Shown in pieces: positions 49,619 to 58,347 of a DNA stretch of 58,347 nt (position 1 is the stretch's first letter; the number at the start of each line of letters is the position of its first letter). The notes beneath the pieces were generated by a model, which saw only the letters and a program-made list of their open reading frames with translations, was not told the origin of the DNA and made no database searches. A program made the position numbers and the translations under genes. Origin of the DNA: a virus; IMG/VR virus record IMGVR_UViG_3300009103_001673, positions 1 to 58,347 of that record. One strand, written 5' to 3'.

Positions 49619-52600
49619 ATGCCGATGCACACTTCGGACACCAGACTTAATCATATGGATTGTTTGGCACAATTAGGCTGGTTGCAATTTGATACTACCC
49701 ATATGGGCGAACCTGATGGATATCTTTTGACACCATGTTGTGTACACGGATATCGAGGTGTCTATAGTCCACGATTTAAACTGGAATGGCATCGAGTAAT
49801 GTCTGGAGTTCAAACGCCGAAGCCTGTTTGGACCGGAGGTCCGCGCCCCACGGGGTCGGGCGGCAGCTACACTATTCGCAACGCGCGCCGAGCGAACCAG
49901 CTTGCCTGGGATCGCCTTCGGGCGAAATACGAGGAGGAGCTTGCGCTATGGGAAGCAGAACAAGCTTCTGGAAGTTATGAAAAAAAATGGAATTGGACTG
50001 ATGCGACTGGTGGAGATCAGGCTAGTTATTTTACGAGAGAACAGATAGAAGGCAGAGAAGGAAGTTGGGTTCTTGTTGCAGGGGCACAGGCAAGTGGCCC
50101 GAATGACGAGCCAGTTGACGCACAGGCAAAATGGTGGATAACAACACAAACAGATGTAGATACAATTGAAGAAGAAGCTGACCCGGTTATGTATGGTGGA
50201 GATCTCCTTGCTGGCGCAGCGGCAGGGTATCTTGGCGGAAGATACGGAGATAACCGGGGCGGTGGAGATTATTTAGGAAGAGAATTTTGGTGGAGAGTAA
50301 ACCGCCGGTCCCATGCCACAAAAGGAAATTATATTCCTCAGTTAAAACGATGGACAAAAGAACATCAAAATTCAGGATTTATGGGCCATGGAACTGTTGC
50401 GCTAGAATCCGAGGGCGGCCGCCCTTTTACTACGGGGCGTGAAGCCGAAAGAGTTGCTGGCGGCACTGCGATGCATCGCGCCGCAGGGGGAATTTCAGAT
50501 CCGGGCCTTGGAGAATCTTCAGGGCTTCCGACACTTCCTGGCGGCGCCAGCCGCTCCTCCGAGGCGGGGTCGTTTTCAAGAGATACCGTTTGGTGGGTCA
50601 AATATGGAAATCGAAATTTTCTTGGAATTGTAGAATGTGCTGATGGAATTGGTACCGACCAAGATCGTGATGATCATAATTATCACGGAGATGGATCAAA
50701 TTGGCGCGGAACTGGTAGTTTTGATCCAGACATCAACACTATAATTCCTCCTGATGCACAGGCAGCAGGTGGATATATTCCCAAGCTTAATTTTTGGGCA
50801 GGAGATGTTCGTGGTGTTCAGGGATTGGCACAAACAGATGCAGATGGAAATATTATTGGTGCCGTCATGACTGATCCGGGGGCAACCGTATTTACAGACC
50901 TTGATTCTGGCACTTCACCAACACCGCCAAATGTTGGAGTAAGTATGCCTGGGCATTATCAAGGGTTTTCTGCCACGGCATTAATAACAACCGAACCAGA
51001 ACAAATTAAATCTGTTCTTCCTGGGTTATTTAAAACAAAAGAAGAAATGATGGCTGAAATTTGTGATGGATATAATGATCCAATTGCACAGACATTTCTT
51101 ATTAATGGCAATGCACATCAAGATGGTGTATTTATCAATAGTGTTGATATTTGTTTCCAATCTAAACCAGCATGGGGCACTTCTGTTCTTCCTGTATATT
51201 TGGAAATTCGCCCTACAATAAATGGATTTCCACATGCAGAAAAAATTATTGTGTCAAAGCTACTTGATTGGGATATGACTAAAGTTGCGCCTGGATATAG
51301 AGAAGATCTTGTGGGCATTTTAAATTCGACAGATCCGACTTCTGATCCAACACTGTCACAAATTTCATATCCAAATTTTAATCAGGATGATGCATATACA
51401 AAATTTAGTTTTAACTATCCTGTATATTTGGAACCCGGAGAATATGCAATTGTTATTCGATCCAATGACAGTAATTATAAATGTTGGATTGCAGATACCA
51501 GAGGAGAAGCTGTTGTCAATGAGGGGTCTTTGATGCAATTTGCTGATGAGTTGATTCAGCCAATTAGTACAACATATTCAAAGCAATATGGCGGAACATT
51601 CTTTAGATCACAAAACGGAAGAACATGGACTCCTGACCAATATCAAGATTTGATGTTCAGGATTAATAGGTGTGAATTTGGAGGAGCATCAAAAATAAAT
51701 CCCGAAACAGGAACTCTTAAACTTGGTGGAGACATAAGAGGAGCAGAATTTGAATATGACAGACTTAAATTAAATACAATTTCAATATTAAAACCAGATA
51801 CCGATTCAACAAGAGTTAGTGGAACATTAAAGACGATAACAGTTTCTTCTGGGGACACAACACCATCGGCAATTGGTGGAGAAGTTGGAAAAGTATTTGG
51901 AGAAAAATCAGAAGATACCAGAGATATGCCCGAACCCATGAAATATATTGCATCCAAGCAACCTAAAGACTCTTCAATTCAAGTGGAAATAGAGTTAAGT
52001 ACCGAAAATCGAAAAGTTTCTCCGGTCATAGATACCAGAAACATTAATGCCATTCCTCTTAAGAATTTAATCAATGATGGTTCTTTGAGCACAACAAACA
52101 TTCAACTACAGAATGGTGGATCTGGATATGCAGTAAATGATACAATTGAAATTACCGGGGGAGGAAGTACCGAAAAGGCTATTATTACAATTACTGCTGC
52201 CCCGGATGGAACGATTTTAGAGGATGGTTTTTCGGTGACTACTGCCGGAAAGGGATTTCATCATTCTGAAAATGTTGCATTTACTTATAAGGATGATGGC
52301 GGTGGCTCTGGAACTGGAGCAATCTTTGAAGTTCTTTCCGAAGAAGGAACAGAAGGTGGAAATTCATTGACAAGATATGTTACTCGCCCAATTAATCTTG
52401 CCACCGGAATGACGGCAAGAGGATTGAAAGTTTTCTTGACTGCACAGCAATCTTATGGTTCCAGAATTTATGTTTATCACAAGGTATTGGCAGAAGAGGA
52501 TTCAGAAGATATTAAGAGAAAGAAATGGAAGTTGATGAAACAGACAACACCCGATGCCGATTATTTTAGTGGAAGTGCATCAACAATGGAAGCACCAACG

Positions 52601-52780
52601 GCAATATCTGGTGGCCTTCATGAATATGTTTTTGATTCTGATGAGCTTATTACTTATACTACCAACGATGGTAATACTTATGATAGCTTTAAGACCTTTG
52701 CAATTAAAATTGTAATGCAGGCATCCAATACATCAAAGCCTCCTCTTGTGAACGACTTCAGAGCAATTGCAGTATTTTAA
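49619..52780 (+). CDS. Large virion protein, companion of DUF4815 protein
   Basis: A 1053-residue protein. From ~480 it carries DPIAQTFLINGNAHQDGVFINSVDICFQSK, LPVYLEIRPTINGFPHAEKI, YLEPGEYAIVIRSNDSNYKCWIAD and GGTFFRSQNGRTWTPDQYQDLMFRINR (key P-x-A-Q-T-F, L-E-I-R-P, L-x-P-G-E-Y-A-I-V, G-x-x-F-x-S-x-N-x-x-x-W-T-x-x-Q-x-x-D-L-M-F). I associate this block with the C-terminal part of DUF4815-type proteins of relatives, so gene fission is likely. The first ~470 residues are unassigned and contain two GC-rich stretches. C-terminus is beta-rich. Confidence 0.7.
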   Translation: MPMHTSDTRLNHMDCLAQLGWLQFDTTHMGEPDGYLLTPCCVHGYRGVYSPRFKLEWHRVMSGVQTPKPVWTGGPRPTGSGGSYTIRNARRANQLAWDRLRAKYEEELALWEAEQASGSYEKKWNWTDATGGDQASYFTREQIEGREGSWVLVAGAQASGPNDEPVDAQAKWWITTQTDVDTIEEEADPVMYGGDLLAGAAAGYLGGRYGDNRGGGDYLGREFWWRVNRRSHATKGNYIPQLKRWTKEHQNSGFMGHGTVALESEGGRPFTTGREAERVAGGTAMHRAAGGISDPGLGESSGLPTLPGGASRSSEAGSFSRDTVWWVKYGNRNFLGIVECADGIGTDQDRDDHNYHGDGSNWRGTGSFDPDINTIIPPDAQAAGGYIPKLNFWAGDVRGVQGLAQTDADGNIIGAVMTDPGATVFTDLDSGTSPTPPNVGVSMPGHYQGFSATALITTEPEQIKSVLPGLFKTKEEMMAEICDGYNDPIAQTFLINGNAHQDGVFINSVDICFQSKPAWGTSVLPVYLEIRPTINGFPHAEKIIVSKLLDWDMTKVAPGYREDLVGILNSTDPTSDPTLSQISYPNFNQDDAYTKFSFNYPVYLEPGEYAIVIRSNDSNYKCWIADTRGEAVVNEGSLMQFADELIQPISTTYSKQYGGTFFRSQNGRTWTPDQYQDLMFRINRCEFGGASKINPETGTLKLGGDIRGAEFEYDRLKLNTISILKPDTDSTRVSGTLKTITVSSGDTTPSAIGGEVGKVFGEKSEDTRDMPEPMKYIASKQPKDSSIQVEIELSTENRKVSPVIDTRNINAIPLKNLINDGSLSTTNIQLQNGGSGYAVNDTIEITGGGSTEKAIITITAAPDGTILEDGFSVTTAGKGFHHSENVAFTYKDDGGGSGTGAIFEVLSEEGTEGGNSLTRYVTRPINLATGMTARGLKVFLTAQQSYGSRIYVYHKVLAEEDSEDIKRKKWKLMKQTTPDADYFSGSASTMEAPTAISGGLHEYVFDSDELITYTTNDGNTYDSFKTFAIKIVMQASNTSKPPLVNDFRAIAVF
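49831..49950 (+). other. GC-rich patch 1 within the 1053-residue protein gene
   Basis: By hand count 81 of 120 bases are G or C (about 67%), against about 40% in the flanking 60-base stretches (49681-49740 and 49981-50040). It encodes an Arg/Ala-rich insert with codons such as CGC, GCG and GGC that are rare in the neighbourhood. The frame stays open. Confidence 0.85.
50401..50580 (+). other. GC-rich patch 2 within the same gene
   Basis: By hand count 116 of 180 bases are G or C (about 64%). It encodes a Gly/Ser/Ala/Arg-rich stretch (e.g. GGTAMHRAAGG, LPGGASRSSEAG). It includes GGCGGCCGCC and is bounded on both sides by AT-rich sequence of the same gene. Confidence 0.8.
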
Positions 52781-52785
52781 ATTGT

Positions 52786-53022
52786 ATGGCGAATGAACAT
52801 TTAGTAAAAACAGACAACCCTGAATACATGAAAGACGAAAAGTCTGGAGCATTGGTTTCTACAGACCTTGTTGCCTTCAAGAAATTTAAATTACAACAAC
52901 AGCAATCAGAGAAAATAAAAAATCAAGAAAACGACCTAAATAATATTAAGTCTGATATATCTGAACTTAAAGATGAAATGGGCGAAATAAAGGATTTATT
53001 AAAACAATTTTTGACAAAATAG
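52786..53022 (+). CDS. Small coiled-coil protein before the tail fibre
   Basis: A 78-residue protein. Residues ~38-75 form a regular coiled coil (KIKNQENDLNNIKSDISELKDEMGEI), ending in LLKQFLTK. The N-terminal part has DNPEYMKDEKSGALVSTD, which I associate with small virion proteins found beside fibre genes of T4-like phages. It may be a structural or assembly helper for the fibre encoded next. No signal or membrane segment. Confidence 0.7.
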   Translation: MANEHLVKTDNPEYMKDEKSGALVSTDLVAFKKFKLQQQQSEKIKNQENDLNNIKSDISELKDEMGEIKDLLKQFLTK

Positions 53023-53035
53023 GACGTTTTGATTA

Positions 53036-56000
53036 ATGCCCAAGTTTGAATCACCAATAAAAATTAGTTCTATTAAAAGCCTATCCGGCAACACAACACT
53101 CCTTCATCTTGGTGATGACAACCGAGTTGGTGTTCTTACAGATGCGCCCGAATCCGAATTACATGTTGATGGCACAATTACTGCAACAGGTCTTGTTGTT
53201 CCTCCTTCAATTATTTCTGCTCAGGGAGATTCTGCTACCACTTTTGGTTTTAATCCAAATTTTACTGAGTGGAATGGGCCTCCAGACAATAGCCCCAATG
53301 TTGCAAATGGATACTCACAAACAGGTGGTGGAGTAGTTCAACGATCATCAATATCAAATCTTGGTGGTTTCTCTGCAAGATTTCATGATAATGGTGATGT
53401 CGTATGGTCAAGAGAAGTACCATTTCAATCGCCGCTATATGCCAATGTATTTATCCAAGGCACATTTACTTATAAATTTGATGGTTGGTCTTCTGGCGAA
53501 CCAGGCCTTGCGGTTACATTAACTTCAAGACCAAAGGCATGTACTGATTACACGTCAATGACAAATACATTTATTGTTCCTACATTTTCAGAAAATCGCT
53601 CTACTGCAAAGGATTGGCAAACAGGAACTTTTCGAGCACATACTCCCGGCAATCGCGAAATAACACATCTTAAAATTGAAATTATTTCTACTTCTGCAAC
53701 TACTTATGATTCAGCTACAGTTGGGGTCAATAATGACGGGGGAGCAGGCAATTCAACTATACTTGGCAATGAAGATAACATAATAGATTATGATTGGTAT
53801 GTGGATGGATTTGATTTCTCGTTCATGCACCCAGACATGCGAGTTGATCAACAAGGGAGAATAACTGGCGCACATATTGCTGCTGCAACAATTGATGATC
53901 TTCACATCAGGGATATGATTTCGTCTACTTCTTCTTTGATTAAAAACGATGCTGGTTTATCTGTTCAGGGACTAGTTGCAAATACCACTCATGCAGATGG
54001 TTGGAGTATTGCCAAATCTGGAGAGATCAAGGCAACAGACATTAAAATATATGGACATGACGGAACAGTTCTTATTTCTGGTAGAGGAGATACAGACGGA
54101 AAGCCCAATCCATTTGCAGAATGGCGGGCAGCCGAAGATCCTGCAAACAGACCATCACTTTCCGATTTAGATCCTGCCGCATCAACATATCTTTATGGTC
54201 TTGCATTTGAAGAGAGCAATAAGACTTCGTTGTTGGCAAACATTAGTTATCTTGCCACAAGCGGTCTTGATTCTGATACGTTTTCTGCAAATGACCATTC
54301 AATACATTTTGCGAATGTTGTCTCTGGTGCCGCAGGCGCAGATGGAACTGACCTTGCAAATGGTTTCATTACATTCAATGGAATTACCACCAATGCTCCC
54401 CCTGGTTCTATCTATACATCAACAGATGCCACAATTATCAGAAACCAAGATGCATATATTTTGTTTCTTGCAAACACCCAAAAATGGGACACAAACATTG
54501 GTGCCCAACAAAAATATCATGCCAATACATTGCTCGGCGAGTTTGGGCTTTATGTATTGGCAACGCCGACTGTTGGTGGTTGGTTGTATCATCCACATGG
54601 AAACTCAACATGGTATACAATTGATTCCACACAGTCTGGAAATGACCTTCACGAAAATGACTTTTTGGTCATTGGTAGAATTGGAACAGATCCTACCGGA
54701 AAGATTCGTGCAGACAAAACATATCTACAACCACCAAAAAATCCAGACTCAATTACAATTCCAGAAAGAACAGGAACATTTGCTCCAATTGGAATTACGG
54801 CAGGCGGTGTTCTCTTTGCAGACATTCATTTAAATCAATGGAACCATACTGCAAATGCTGGCGAAATACAATTTACAAATCGAAGAAATAGTCCAAACAC
54901 AAGATTTGCCTTTATTCATCCCGGCACAGACGACCCGGCAGACAGCATAATATATACAACCAATGGTGCCTATGGTGTTCTGACAAGTCTCGAAGATTTC
55001 CCTGGTTCTCGATATATTACTTTTATTGGAGCAGATCAGAGTAGATTTACATTACAGACCGGGCACTCTCCTGATTTTGTTGCAGCATTTCCTATTGGAG
55101 ATAAGTGGTTTTATAATCAGGACGAAGGAAAGTTTGCCGAGTTTACTCCAGATGGCCGTGACTGTATTGTTGCGCGGGTTGATTCAAATGGGTCTGCTGT
55201 TTCTGCATTTCCTTCAGACTCGTCCGCACTTACAAATATCTACAGGTATGCAGAACGAGAAACAATAACTGCCGAAGGCGCAACACTTTCTGAGTTGATT
55301 ATTGATCCGCCCAGAGGAATGGCATCTGGTGGATTGGTTTTTGCTGAATTGACAGTCAATAAAGAATTCAAACAATCTGATGATACTTTTGTTTCTAATG
55401 CTGGTTTTATTGCCATTACAAATTCAATAAACGATCCAAAAAATGAATTTTATGTAATTCATCCGACCAATGGAAACAATTGGTTGGTAGATACTGTTGG
55501 TCGTGGTGTTGTCACAAGCCTGAAACCAACTGTTAATGCATATGGAACAAGACACATTGCGTTTGTTGGAACAGACACAACAAGATTTGCTTTGCCATCA
55601 GATGCATATGAAAATGTATCAAATTCTTTTGTTGCAGTTCTTGAAAATGATTCTCAAGGACACCCAAGAGCAGATGGAAAATGGTATTATGATAATGGAG
55701 CCAATGTGTCAAGCACATTTACGCCTGATGCAAATGACTTTATTATTGCAACGATTAATTCATTTGACCCTGACTCTGATGGAATTGACCAAATTACTCA
55801 ATGGTCAGCACCAGAGGGGCAAATTATTGTTGATGGCGTTACAACAACCATTACAAGTCTTCGGAATTTATTAAATTCAAGAATTGATTCCACAAACGCA
55901 GCCGTAACTTTTGCCATAGATTCTGCTGCCAATGCATATGCAAATGCTGTTACTGCACAAGGTACTGCTGCTGATGCATCTGCAAATGCTGCACAGGCAT

Positions 56001-58347
56001 TGGGGTTGCTAGATGGTGCCATCACAGTTTACTTTGAAGAAGAAGGTGGTCATTTTGTAAATGCAGTAGGAACTGGTGGATATGGTTATAATGATCTTTG
56101 GATTAATGTCAGCCCGTACAATGAATTTATTGATGGTTCTTGGTCTTCAAATGCAATCTTTAGATATGCAAATACTTTTGGTGGATTTGATTCTCCTTTG
56201 GTATGGATGCATGACAGCGAAAACCTACAAGGACGAGCATATCTTGCAAGTCTTACTGCAAGGCAGTTTGCAGACCGGGCAACAACAATTTATTATATGG
56301 ATAGAATTAATTCTTCTGCTCCATTTTATGGGCCAAACGTTGCAATACTTACAGTGTCCGGTCCAGATTTGGCAGCCGGAAAGATAAGACTCAATACTAA
56401 TCCAGAAGGCGATTTTTGGTATGATACGACCGACGATGCTATTGAATTCAATCGTCCTTATGTTTATAAAACGAACACTTCTTTCAGTACCAGTAATGCA
56501 TATGGTCTTTCTCTTCAGCCTCCGGTTTCTGGATATGCAAATGGAATTGGAACAACAGGAGAATGGTCGCAGACTGCTTATATTGATGCCGATTTTAATC
56601 CTGCTTTATCTCCAACTGGATGGTATGACATAAGAGACACCGCAATTTCGACAGCGACTGATCAGGCTGCAAGAGACAGTGCAGCAAATGCATTGGCACA
56701 GGCAGCAAATGCACAGTTTGCTGCCGACAGACAAATTCTTGCATTCTTTCAGGTTGAATCAGATGTTCCGACTGCAACCGGAAATGGCGATGTTTGGATT
56801 CATACAGACAATGCAATCAAAACAGATGGAACCAAAAACACTGGTGCAATTTTTGTTGCGAACACAAAACCTTCTGGTTCATATAATGCCGGTGTTGACC
56901 CAACAGGATTTCAAAATTACTGGTATGAGGCACCAAACAATGCCATCGGGCTTATGTATTTACATAGTTATTCGGCGGGTGTCTCTGGAGAATTTGAACA
57001 CGGCACAAACATCATGCCGAGAGGGTATTCTCTCTTTGATGCCCCTGCGAGTGATTATGAATTTTCTACCCCCTCGGTGCCGAATACCAGAGAAACTGAA
57101 GCTCCGTACTTCTTCGGGCAGGCCCCCGCCAACGCGGGTGCGGGGAAAGGTTTTGCTAATTTATATATTGATTCTTCTGGTTATGTGGGAAGTAATAGTC
57201 TTTTTGTTCGTGGAGTGGATTCTTCTTGGCATCGCGCAGGTTCCATTTTATCTCTTGGAGATGTAGATCCAAGCACATGGCTGTCCGATTTAAATACCTT
57301 TGGAATTGATATTCCAAAAGGAAAGAAATGGATATTTTCGTGGCATTGGAAAACTTCTAATTTATATGTGTCAAGTGATGCCGATGTTGCCAACAGGACT
57401 GCAAATCTTGGTGTAGGTTTTCGTGTTGGCAATAGTACACATGCGGGAAGTTGGGTAGAAGCATCGAGTGATATGTGGGGTTCTATAAATCCACAAAAAA
57501 ATCCAAAAGAAAAAGATGTTTGGCAGCGGGATTATCATGTTTTAGATTTTACTTCCCCCGACTCCTATGATGATCCTGGTGATGGCGAGGGCATCATTCC
57601 AGCTAATGAAATTACCAAAATACATCCAGTATTCGTTTTAAAGCGAGTAGATATTGCGGGCGATCCAAATTGGCTTGTAAATCGTGAACAACATTATAAT
57701 ATTGACGCAGTTCAATTAGAAGAAGTTCCAAATACAGTATTCACTCCATCACAATTCAAAGAACCCTCAGATGATTCTGCAATTGTATTTGGCAGAGAAA
57801 TAACAGACGGGAAGATTGTCACACATTATTATGATTCGGGAACTTCTGGTTACGGACCAGTTCCAAATACAACGCCAACCGGATATCCAAACCCACAGCC
57901 ACATGGAGATTTCTGGGTAGATACCGGCAACAATAATATTATTTTCCGATATCATCAACAAAATCCTCTCAATGGTGTAATTCCTTCTGCCCAAACAATT
58001 CATTGGACAGCAGAAACAAATGGAGATGGATGGTATACCACAGAAGATTTGAGAACCGGCAATGCACTCTCGACTTCTTATGATGCCCTGGCCAATGCAG
58101 CAACGGCACAGGCTGCTGCGGACAGAGAAATCGTTGCGTTCTTCCAGACTGATGTTCCAGAAGCAACTGGTAATGGTGATGTTTGGATTGACACAGATAG
58201 TTTTGCAACACTGAATACGAGTTCAATATATGTTGCATTCAGCAAAGGGGCAACAGCAACAGCAGCTAGTCCTGCTCCCGACAAATGGTATCCATCACCA
58301 ACAAGTGCAATCGGTCAAGTATACCTCAATGCCTATCTTGCAGAACG
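53036..58347 (+). CDS. Very long tail fibre protein, 3'-truncated by the window end
   Basis: An open frame from ATG 53036 to the last base (1770 codons, no stop seen). The start KISSIKSLSGNTTLLHLGDDNRVGVLTDAPESELHVDGTITATG (key patterns L-x-L-G-x-D-x-R-V-G-V and E-L-H-V-D-G-x-I-x-A-x-G) is the usual T4-like fibre N-terminus that attaches to the particle. It contains jelly-roll-like segments, and repeated modules (A/D/Q-rich helix, then DGxIxxxF/Y, then GDxWIxTD). Probably the main host-recognition fibre. A GC-rich patch lies at 57111-57150. Confidence 0.85.
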   Translation, partial: MPKFESPIKISSIKSLSGNTTLLHLGDDNRVGVLTDAPESELHVDGTITATGLVVPPSIISAQGDSATTFGFNPNFTEWNGPPDNSPNVANGYSQTGGGVVQRSSISNLGGFSARFHDNGDVVWSREVPFQSPLYANVFIQGTFTYKFDGWSSGEPGLAVTLTSRPKACTDYTSMTNTFIVPTFSENRSTAKDWQTGTFRAHTPGNREITHLKIEIISTSATTYDSATVGVNNDGGAGNSTILGNEDNIIDYDWYVDGFDFSFMHPDMRVDQQGRITGAHIAAATIDDLHIRDMISSTSSLIKNDAGLSVQGLVANTTHADGWSIAKSGEIKATDIKIYGHDGTVLISGRGDTDGKPNPFAEWRAAEDPANRPSLSDLDPAASTYLYGLAFEESNKTSLLANISYLATSGLDSDTFSANDHSIHFANVVSGAAGADGTDLANGFITFNGITTNAPPGSIYTSTDATIIRNQDAYILFLANTQKWDTNIGAQQKYHANTLLGEFGLYVLATPTVGGWLYHPHGNSTWYTIDSTQSGNDLHENDFLVIGRIGTDPTGKIRADKTYLQPPKNPDSITIPERTGTFAPIGITAGGVLFADIHLNQWNHTANAGEIQFTNRRNSPNTRFAFIHPGTDDPADSIIYTTNGAYGVLTSLEDFPGSRYITFIGADQSRFTLQTGHSPDFVAAFPIGDKWFYNQDEGKFAEFTPDGRDCIVARVDSNGSAVSAFPSDSSALTNIYRYAERETITAEGATLSELIIDPPRGMASGGLVFAELTVNKEFKQSDDTFVSNAGFIAITNSINDPKNEFYVIHPTNGNNWLVDTVGRGVVTSLKPTVNAYGTRHIAFVGTDTTRFALPSDAYENVSNSFVAVLENDSQGHPRADGKWYYDNGANVSSTFTPDANDFIIATINSFDPDSDGIDQITQWSAPEGQIIVDGVTTTITSLRNLLNSRIDSTNAAVTFAIDSAANAYANAVTAQGTAADASANAAQALGLLDGAITVYFEEEGGHFVNAVGTGGYGYNDLWINVSPYNEFIDGSWSSNAIFRYANTFGGFDSPLVWMHDSENLQGRAYLASLTARQFADRATTIYYMDRINSSAPFYGPNVAILTVSGPDLAAGKIRLNTNPEGDFWYDTTDDAIEFNRPYVYKTNTSFSTSNAYGLSLQPPVSGYANGIGTTGEWSQTAYIDADFNPALSPTGWYDIRDTAISTATDQAARDSAANALAQAANAQFAADRQILAFFQVESDVPTATGNGDVWIHTDNAIKTDGTKNTGAIFVANTKPSGSYNAGVDPTGFQNYWYEAPNNAIGLMYLHSYSAGVSGEFEHGTNIMPRGYSLFDAPASDYEFSTPSVPNTRETEAPYFFGQAPANAGAGKGFANLYIDSSGYVGSNSLFVRGVDSSWHRAGSILSLGDVDPSTWLSDLNTFGIDIPKGKKWIFSWHWKTSNLYVSSDADVANRTANLGVGFRVGNSTHAGSWVEASSDMWGSINPQKNPKEKDVWQRDYHVLDFTSPDSYDDPGDGEGIIPANEITKIHPVFVLKRVDIAGDPNWLVNREQHYNIDAVQLEEVPNTVFTPSQFKEPSDDSAIVFGREITDGKIVTHYYDSGTSGYGPVPNTTPTGYPNPQPHGDFWVDTGNNNIIFRYHQQNPLNGVIPSAQTIHWTAETNGDGWYTTEDLRTGNALSTSYDALANAATAQAAADREIVAFFQTDVPEATGNGDVWIDTDSFATLNTSSIYVAFSKGATATAASPAPDKWYPSPTSAIGQVYLNAYLAE
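55908..56112 (+). repeat. Fibre module copy 1
   Basis: Encodes an Ala-rich helix (SAANAYANAVTAQGTAADAS), then LDGAITVYF and NDLWINV. It is the first of four recurring helix-strand modules in the fibre, the most divergent. Confidence 0.55.
56640..56812 (+). repeat. Fibre module copy 2
   Basis: Encodes QAARDSAANALAQAANAQFA, then ADRQILAFFQVESDVPTATG and NGDVWIHTD. Closest partner is copy 4 at 58070-58200. Confidence 0.65.
57111..57150 (+). other. GC-rich patch 3 in the fibre gene
   Basis: By hand count 30 of 40 bases are G or C. It holds CCCGC (57125-57129) and GCGGG (57134-57138), which form a perfect 5-bp hairpin with a 4-base loop. It encodes FGQAPANAGAGKG, in frame. Confidence 0.7.
57795..57922 (+). 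repeat. Fibre module copy 3
   Basis: Encodes DGKIVTHYYDSG followed by GDFWVDTGNNNIIF. It has the strand part of the module but a reduced helix. Confidence 0.55.
58070..58200 (+). repeat. Fibre module copy 4
   Basis: Encodes ALANAATAQAAADREIVAFF, then PEATGNGDVWIDTD. Nearly identical in residue pattern to copy 2 (A-N-A-x-x-A-x-A-A-D-R-x-I-x-A-F-F, A-T-G-N-G-D-V-W-I-x-T-D). Confidence 0.65.

Noticed and set aside
49861-49930. Diversity-generating retroelement variable repeat
   Set aside because: The residue pattern is only loosely similar, it is not at a protein C-terminus, no template repeat or reverse transcriptase is in the window. Kept as a check, not a claim.
50365-50601. Minus-strand frame of 78 codons
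   Set aside because: It is the shadow of the GC-rich patch, where stops are rare; no ribosome site, and the + strand frame belongs to a long recognised gene.
1-58347. CRISPR arrays, insertion sequences, integrase or attachment sites
   Set aside because: No regularly spaced repeats, transposase or integrase motifs, or flanking inverted repeats were seen in reading the window.

Overview
The window is a fragment of the genome of a T4-like contractile-tailed phage (myovirus), probably from an aquatic host. The identification rests on a run of recognisable T4 module genes: RNase H, gp33, gp59 and gp32 (replication and late transcription), then gp4, gp26, gp51, gp48, gp53, gp27, gp5, gp25, gp6, gp7 and gp8 (head completion and baseplate). 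The DNA is AT-rich, genes are packed with ATGA/TAATG overlaps, and both window ends fall inside genes. Nothing here identifies the host. No integrase, insertion sequence, CRISPR array or convincing tRNA was seen.

Region 1 (1-13954, all + strand) is a block of 16 tightly coupled genes for glycan synthesis and decoration. It holds several GT2/GT4/CgeB-like glycosyltransferases, five class I methyltransferase-like proteins, a polysaccharide-deacetylase-like protein, a B12-type radical SAM enzyme, two GT-B/glycerophosphotransferase-like proteins, and a NeuA-like CMP-nonulosonate synthetase next to a NeuB-like synthase lacking the C-terminal SAF domain. Together they look able to make and activate a nonulosonic (sialic- or legionaminic-type) sugar and build a methylated glycan, either on the virion or on the host surface. 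This is the strongest candidate for an undescribed system.

Region 2 (13955-24974, + strand) starts with a near-perfect sigma70 promoter preceded by two 14-nt direct repeats. It drives a Lys-rich unknown protein with codon use like that of gp32. Next come a mini zinc-ribbon protein, a degenerate receiver (cyclic-phosphate-processing type) protein, a Mom-like DNA modification enzyme and RNase H. A ~320-nt gene-free stretch follows with several predicted hairpins and an intrinsic terminator. Then there are many small proteins (zinc ribbons, a sigma region 4-like protein, a UPF0489/peptide-arginase-like protein, a PD-(D/E)XK exonuclease), a membrane-anchored SleB-type wall hydrolase, and the gp33-gp59-(coiled-coil ORF)-gp32 cassette, closed by a strong terminator.

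Region 3 (24975-29764, - strand) carries gp4, an unassigned conserved protein, a tail-tube-fold protein (gp54-like), gp26, gp51 and a probable tape measure protein. Region 4 (29834-58347, + strand) is divergent from it and encodes gp48, gp53, gp27, gp5 (no lysozyme domain), gp25, gp6, a greatly enlarged gp7 with LamG/CBM-like inserts, gp8, a DUF4815-type giant virion protein, a 1053-residue companion, a small coiled-coil protein and a very long tail fibre that runs off the end. T4-type late promoter elements (CTAAATA/TATAAATA) lie in the divergent gap and before several late genes. Two sharply GC-rich patches interrupt the 1053-residue protein gene, and a third smaller one lies in the fibre gene.
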